This document shows positions 13,311-17,415 of a stretch of DNA of 17,415 nt, piece after piece. The notes beneath the pieces were generated by a model. That model was not told where the DNA came from and did no database searches. It worked only from the letters and a program-made list of their open reading frames with translations. The translations under genes were made by a program, and so were the position numbers. Source of the DNA: IIICB1 sp035968095 (GTDB taxonomy: Bacteria > Cyanobacteriota > Cyanobacteriia > Cyanobacteriales > SIO1D9); contig JAWQFW010000095.1 of the NCBI GenBank assembly GCA_035968095.1, positions 1-17,415 on the forward strand. The letters are read 5' to 3'. Position 1 is the stretch's first letter, and the number at the start of each line of letters is the position of its first letter.

Positions 13311-13916
13311 TTAACCAACTGCGGGAGGATTACTCGCCGAAGGACGACGGTCGATTACCGAGTCAATCAAACCATATTCCTTCGCATCTGCCGCAGACAT
13401 ATAAAAGTCGCGTTCGGTATCTTCTTCAATTTTTTCTAGAGGTTGACCTGTATGATTAGCGAGATGGTTATTAAGCTGTTTTTTCAGATACAAAATTTCC
13501 TTCGCTTGAATTTCGATGTCTGTCGCTTGTCCTTGAGCGCCTCCCAAAGGCTGGTGAATCATAATCCGTGAGTGAGGAAGGCTCATGCGCTTACCTTTTT
13601 CTCCCGCACTCAACAGGAAAGCGCCCATACTGGCGGCTAAACCTAAGCAGATTGTACAAACATCCGGGCGAATTTGATTCATGGTATCAAAGATCCCCAA
13701 TCCTGCCGATACAGAACCACCAGGAGAGTTGATATAAAGATAAATATCTTTTTCGGGATCTTCGGCTTCCAGGAAGAGTAATTGAGCGACAATTAAATTC
13801 GCCAATTCGTCAGTTACACCTTGTCCGAGGAAAACGATTCTTTCTCGCAAGAGTCGAGAATAAATGTCGAAAGCGCGTTCGCCACGACCGGAGGTTTCGA
13901 TTACGGTAGGAATCAT
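13311..13916 (-). CDS. clpP: ATP-dependent Clp protease proteolytic subunit
   Basis: A 201-residue serine protease subunit that forms the tetradecameric chamber of ClpXP/ClpCP in the cytoplasm. The catalytic triad is intact: Ser96 in GLAASMGAF, His121 in RIMIHQPLGG and Asp170 in DTERDFYMS. The head-domain motif YINSPGGSVSAG is also present. Cyanobacteria carry several ClpP paralogues and an inactive ClpR. The intact triad excludes ClpR, and the short N-terminus MIPTVIETSGRGERAFDIYSR has no long propeptide. I cannot say safely which numbered paralogue it is. No second clp gene is adjacent. ATG 13916 gives the usual start; only a weak GAGA lies upstream. Confidence 0.95.
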   Translation of the reverse strand: MIPTVIETSGRGERAFDIYSRLLRERIVFLGQGVTDELANLIVAQLLFLEAEDPEKDIYLYINSPGGSVSAGLGIFDTMNQIRPDVCTICLGLAASMGAFLLSAGEKGKRMSLPHSRIMIHQPLGGAQGQATDIEIQAKEILYLKKQLNNHLANHTGQPLEKIEEDTERDFYMSAADAKEYGLIDSVIDRRPSASNPPAVG

Positions 13917-14275
13917 TGAGCAGTCTCAGTATTATCCAGTATTTCTTTGATTGTAGCGATTGTTGTTTGCTTAGTGAGTTTACTGTACCTAGCTCACACA
14001 AAAAATATATCCAGATCACCCCTAACTTAGCCGAAAAGATTCATCATAGATACTAAAGGATTACCATTGTTGAGAAGCTGCAACTAAGCGCCAGCTTTTC
14101 CACTTCCCTTCCTCTCAATAGTCACCTCTGAAAATCACTGGTAATCTTAAGTAGTTATTAGTTGCTGGATTTGCTATTCACCCTTATTTCTGAGCAAATC
14201 TACCTAAAATCCTAATCTATTAACGACTCTCTAGTTTACTCACACTGACAATCAACAACTGAGGACTAACCACTC
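13917..14275. other. Divergent intergenic region with nested inverted repeats
   Basis: This 359-base gap must hold the promoters of clpP (minus) and the HD-domain gene (plus), though I could not assign clear -35/-10 pairs. It contains three ordered stems: GATTACCA/TGGTAATC (14059-14066 with 14139-14146), TTGAGA/TCTCAA (14070-14075 with 14113-14118) and AGCTG/CAGCT (14076-14080 with 14092-14096). These would fold an approximately 88-nt element. I recognise no known RNA family in it. Confidence 0.4.
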
Positions 14276-15136
14276 ATGATTTTTAACCCGACAAATTTAC
14301 TAATCAATACTTTAGTCAAACAACTTACAGAAGGCTATCACCGTACCTATGGTGGTTGGAAGTCTGAATATGCAGAAATTATTTCCTGGGGTACTGGGAT
14401 GGCTTTGGAAAACATTGCCAATAGCGATGCTCTCTATCACAATGTTGAGCATACAGTTTTCGTGACTCTTGTGGGACAGGAAATTCTCCGAGGTAAACAT
14501 ATCAAAGTTGGTGGGGTAAGCTGCGAAGATTGGTTACATTTCCACCTTTCTTTGTTATGTCACGATATTGGCTATGTGAGAGGTGTTTGTCGCCCCGATC
14601 GCCCGCACAAAAATTTGTATGCTACTGGGGTGGACGATTTGATGATTTCTGTACCTCCTGGTTCCACTGATGCGAGTATGGCTCCTTATCATGTCGATCG
14701 AGGTAAGTTATTTGCTCAAGAACGTTTTGGTGGTCATAGTTTGATTGATGCGGAAATGCTGAAGGCGAATATTGAATTGACTCGTTTTCCTGTTCCGGCT
14801 GATGAGGATCATAAAAATACGGAAAATTATCCGGGTTTGGTGAGAGCGGCAGATTTAATCGGTCAATTGAGCGATCCTCGCTATTTACAAAAGATTCCGG
14901 CTTTGTTCTACGAGTTTGAAGAGATTGGTGCTAATAAAAGTTTAGGCTACAAAAGTCCGGGGGAACTTCGTCGGAATTATCCTAGTTTTTACTGGAAGGT
15001 TGTTTATCCTTATGTGAAGACGGCTTTGTCTTATTTGGAGTTAACTCAATCAGGTAAGCAAGTTATTGCGAGTCTTTATGCTAATGTTTTTCGTGTTGAA
15101 CATGAAGAACAAGAAGCTTTGGTTTCTGTGGCATAA
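14276..15136 (+). CDS. HD-domain metal-dependent phosphohydrolase
   Basis: A 286-residue soluble protein with a class I PDE-like HD metal site: H-N-x-x-H at 55-59 (YHNVEHTVFVT), the His96-Asp97 pair in LLCHDIGY, and the closing Asp193 in RAADLIGQLSDP. Such proteins hydrolyse phosphoester bonds of nucleotides or cyclic nucleotides. The substrate cannot be read here, and no GAF, PAS, REC or HD-GYP signature is attached. An extended segment of about 100 residues between the HD pair and Asp193 (including HKNLYATGVDDLMISVPPGS) may form the substrate lid. GAGG about 11 bases before ATG 14276 fits the start. A strong terminator follows, so it is probably a one-gene transcript. Confidence 0.8.
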   Translation: MIFNPTNLLINTLVKQLTEGYHRTYGGWKSEYAEIISWGTGMALENIANSDALYHNVEHTVFVTLVGQEILRGKHIKVGGVSCEDWLHFHLSLLCHDIGYVRGVCRPDRPHKNLYATGVDDLMISVPPGSTDASMAPYHVDRGKLFAQERFGGHSLIDAEMLKANIELTRFPVPADEDHKNTENYPGLVRAADLIGQLSDPRYLQKIPALFYEFEEIGANKSLGYKSPGELRRNYPSFYWKVVYPYVKTALSYLELTQSGKQVIASLYANVFRVEHEEQEALVSVA

Positions 15137-15153
15137 AGAATGTTCAAAACATC

Positions 15154-15191
15154 TAGATGAGAGATTCTTTTTCTCTCGTCTATTGTTTTTA
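15154..15191 (+). terminator. Rho-independent terminator of the HD-domain gene
   Basis: AGATGAGAGA (15155-15164) pairs with TCTCTCGTCT (15172-15181) with one G-U, extended by T-A outside, across a short T-rich loop, then ATTGTTTTT. It begins about 18 bases after the stop codon. Confidence 0.75.
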
Positions 15192-15220
15192 TTTGAGGAA
15201 ACTAGGGACAAATATTCAAG

Positions 15221-15634
15221 ATGAACGATCCTTTCCGTAGTTTTAAATTACAACCTTGGCGATCGCTGATTCTGGTGGCTGGGGTGACAATCTTCATTGC
15301 GATGATTGGGGAATTTCTCTTAATCTTTGGCTATTATTATTTACCTGCTTTGCAAAGTTTTCTGAATGTTTTGTTTGCTCCTCCTTTGGGGCTAATTTTA
15401 CCTTTGGCTGCGGCTGTGGGTGTGGGTGCGCTGGCAGTTTTTTTGTGTGAGCAGTGGCAAAATCAGGTAATTTTGAGTTCAGGTAGTTTGTGGGCTTTGG
15501 TGCTGTGTTTGATTGTGGGGCTATTCCTGAAGTCGCTGTTACCTTTTCCTCCTTTGTTGGTTAAAATTTCCTCTGAGACGATGGTTTTTCTGATGTTGGG
15601 AGTGTTTTGGAAAGGTCGCCCCTATTGGCGTTAA
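15221..15634 (+). CDS. Small polytopic membrane protein, function unknown
   Basis: A 137-residue hydrophobic protein with about four membrane helices: roughly 15-37 (LILVAGVTIFIAMIGEFLLI), 45-74 (a Pro-containing LFAPPLGLILPLAAAVGVGAL stretch), 88-105 (LWALVLCLIVGLFLKSLL) and 109-128. The N-terminal MNDPFRSFKLQPWRS and the end KGRPYWR are basic and polar. I do not recognise a named family, and no catalytic residues are evident. It follows the HD-domain gene after a terminator, so it probably has its own promoter in the short gap. Its stop codon overlaps that of the converging oxidase gene through a shared TTAA. Confidence 0.65.
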   Translation: MNDPFRSFKLQPWRSLILVAGVTIFIAMIGEFLLIFGYYYLPALQSFLNVLFAPPLGLILPLAAAVGVGALAVFLCEQWQNQVILSSGSLWALVLCLIVGLFLKSLLPFPPLLVKISSETMVFLMLGVFWKGRPYWR

Positions 15635-16722
15635 TGGCTTCTTGAAGGGACGATTAAGCTGTTGTCGATGTCTTTTAGTCTCGGACAGCCGCAAAGGGCG
15701 ATCGCGCTATCTAATTCGTCTCGGTAAATTTCGAGGATATTTTTGGCTCCAGTTTCTCCGGTGACGGCTAATCCCCATAATACCGGACGACCGATGAGGA
15801 CGGCTCTGGCTCCTAATGCTAGGGCTTTGAGGATGTCTGTACCTCGGCGAAATCCTCCATCTACCAGGATTTCGGCTTTGTCTCCCACGCTGCTGACGAC
15901 ATCGGTTAAAGCGTCGAGAGTGGCGATCGCTCCATCTAGTTGTCTCCCCCCGTGGTTGGAGACGATAATTGCTTTGGCTCCATGTTCGACGGCTTTGAGG
16001 GCATCATCTCCCCGTAAGATTCCTTTAACAGCAATTGGTAATTTTGTCAAGCTTTGCAGCCATTCAAGATCCTGCCAAGTTAAACTCGGATCGAGTTGTT
16101 GGGCGAAATAAGCGAATAAACCCGATTCTCCTGTAGTTTGGGGGATTTTTAGGTTACTTTCTGTAGCGAGATTAGCTAACTGCATTCCGGGCGGTAAGGT
16201 AAACTGATTGTGGCGATCGCGCTCCCGTTTTCCCAACAAAGGTGCATCTACAGTCAGACAAAGTGCGCTATAACCCGCAGCCTCAGCCCGTCTCACCAAA
16301 TTTTCCGTCAGAGCGCGGTCTTTATGGACATACAATTGAAACCACTGAGGTGTATTTTTGCGGCACTGAGCGACTGCTTCTAAACTTTTGGTAGATAAGG
16401 TACTCAGGATCATAATTGTACCCAATTCCGCCGCCGCTTTTGCCGTCGCCAATTCTCCCTCTGGATGAGCCAAGCACTGAAAAGCCATTGGTGCGATTAA
16501 AATCGGGATGGCTAATCTTTTTCCCAAGACTGTCGTGCTTAAATCCCGTTGACTGACATCAACCAACACTTTCGGACGGAGTTTCCAGCGATCGAAAACT
16601 GCACGGTTATCGCGCAAGGTAACTTCATCCCCAGCACCACTATTATAGTAGTCAAGTGCCATTTTTGTTAAGTTCTGGCACGCCAAGTTTTCGTAATCAA
16701 AAATATTAATCGGTTGATTCAT
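15631..16722 (-). CDS. FMN-dependent alpha-hydroxyacid oxidase, L-lactate oxidase-like
   Basis: A 363-residue (alpha/beta)8 FMN enzyme of the glycolate oxidase/lactate oxidase family. It oxidises a 2-hydroxyacid to the 2-oxoacid with O2 giving H2O2. Catalytic signatures are the YY pair at 25-26 (DYYNSG), QLYVHKD, LTVDAP, VKG with its lysine, SNHGGRQLD with the base His and substrate Arg, and VDGGFRRGTD with IGRPVLW for the FMN phosphate. At the two positions that separate plant glycolate oxidase (Thr78, Trp108) from the Nostoc lactate oxidase (Met, Leu), this protein has Met79 (IAPMAFQ) and Leu109 (LSTLSTKS). This favours L-lactate. The frame can be opened to a TTG at 16770, but ATG 16722 gives the family N-terminus. 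Confidence 0.9.
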   Translation of the reverse strand: MNQPINIFDYENLACQNLTKMALDYYNSGAGDEVTLRDNRAVFDRWKLRPKVLVDVSQRDLSTTVLGKRLAIPILIAPMAFQCLAHPEGELATAKAAAELGTIMILSTLSTKSLEAVAQCRKNTPQWFQLYVHKDRALTENLVRRAEAAGYSALCLTVDAPLLGKRERDRHNQFTLPPGMQLANLATESNLKIPQTTGESGLFAYFAQQLDPSLTWQDLEWLQSLTKLPIAVKGILRGDDALKAVEHGAKAIIVSNHGGRQLDGAIATLDALTDVVSSVGDKAEILVDGGFRRGTDILKALALGARAVLIGRPVLWGLAVTGETGAKNILEIYRDELDSAIALCGCPRLKDIDNSLIVPSRSH

Positions 16723-16770
16723 CGATTTTAAGTCAGTTTCAGCCTCAATTATCGGTAAATGTAGCAGCAA

Positions 16771-17415
16771 GTAGCTCTGCTTGTCTTAAATCATTTGTAC
16801 CATTTTTTTCTCTTTCCCTGGAAAGTAAAGCTTAACAAAAAGTTTGCCTAACAAGTTAGTGAGTGCTTACGTTTTCAGGCTTTATTTAAACTTCAGCTTG
16901 AGATTTTTTAGCAATTGTGTCAAGATTTTTAACAAATTTGGGATCGATCGGTAAAAAATGATTAAAAACTGCAATAAAATTATTTAGACAACTGGGATAC
17001 TTAATTTAACTAGCGCTCTATCTTTTCTCATTCAGGGTTATCTTTACTACTGAACAAAAAAAAATTGGTCGATTCGTTTATTTTCTTTGAGCGACGAGTC
17101 AAAACAAACAAAAATTAGAGTTATTCCAAACAGCTTTTTTGAGAACGAGTAATTGGTTAAAATTTCCTGAGTTAATTTCGATTGCCAATTGTTATTTGCT
17201 GCGCTAAAACTTGTTTTTTTAGCAATAAATACGGTAAGATAACTTTTGTACTCAGTATTTTTAACTATCAAAACCTCAACTAAAATTAGACCAAAAATAG
17301 TAAATTATCATTTCAGCATAACTTTTGCTCCCAAAAATCAATCGATTTTTCTTAAAATTCAGATTGAAATTATAAATTATTTTTTCAAGTCTAGTAATGG
17401 CTCATTTATTTAACC
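16771..17415. other. AT-rich terminal region without a convincing gene
   Basis: I see no credible coding sequence. The 74-codon minus-strand frame at 17047-17271 is AT-driven (K/N/F/S-rich, no pattern) and probably chance. The oxidase promoter should lie within about 150 bases of 16722, but no clear boxes stand out. A GCTAAAA/TTTTAGC hairpin sits at 17203-17223 and CTAAC/GTTAG at about 16847-16858. Their role is unknown. Confidence 0.4.

Noticed and set aside
17047..17271. 74-codon minus-strand frame
   Set aside because: AT-rich DNA yields K/N/F/S-rich open frames by chance; there is no domain or start signal.

Overview
The window is a piece of a cyanobacterial chromosome. Three things show this. 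The octamer GCGATCGC (HIP1), the hallmark over-represented palindrome of many cyanobacteria, occurs about two dozen times. There is an allophycocyanin-type phycobilisome gene (apcF). Several genes belong to cyanobacterium-specific families (Zam, an NtcA-driven glnA, a DUF6464-like protein). Composition is moderately AT-rich and genes lie on both strands with modest gaps. There is no transposase, prophage, CRISPR array, rRNA or tRNA that I can recognise. An exact 100-base run of N (8179-8278) marks a scaffold join inside a tandem repeat.

Left part (1-2580): the 3' end of a four-cysteine small protein converges on a LipM/LplA-type lipoate gene. Two minus-strand genes follow: a YbjN-domain protein and a small secreted protein. 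Nitrogen and pigment block (2581-6581): glnA (minus) has a textbook NtcA class II promoter, is divergent from apcF (plus), and is followed by argB and aroK (both minus). glnA makes glutamine from ammonium, and ArgB of cyanobacteria is the classic PII-controlled enzyme, so two nitrogen-status-controlled enzymes flank a phycobilisome terminal-emitter gene.

Middle (6582-12519): a 71-residue cyanobacterial protein with a long structured leader; a two-helix LapA-like membrane protein with a disordered acidic tail; a heptanucleotide tandem array with 56-bp higher-order periodicity that runs into the stop codon of ubiX; then zam, an RNB-family (RNase II/R-like) protein whose catalytic aspartates are lost. 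About 1.1 kb without a convincing gene lies upstream of zam.

Right part (12520-17415): a two-module cyanobacterial protein with a proline/threonine linker, clpP, an HD-domain phosphohydrolase, a small polytopic membrane protein, and an alpha-hydroxyacid oxidase whose active-site residues look like the cyanobacterial L-lactate oxidase type. The last 0.65 kb is AT-rich with nothing convincing.

Most genes are core or conserved cyanobacterial functions. The less ordinary content is in the repeat array, in the intergenic inverted repeats (upstream of argB, upstream of aroK, between the 12520 gene and clpP, and upstream of the HD gene), and in the degenerate RNB protein. I saw no clear novel multi-gene system.
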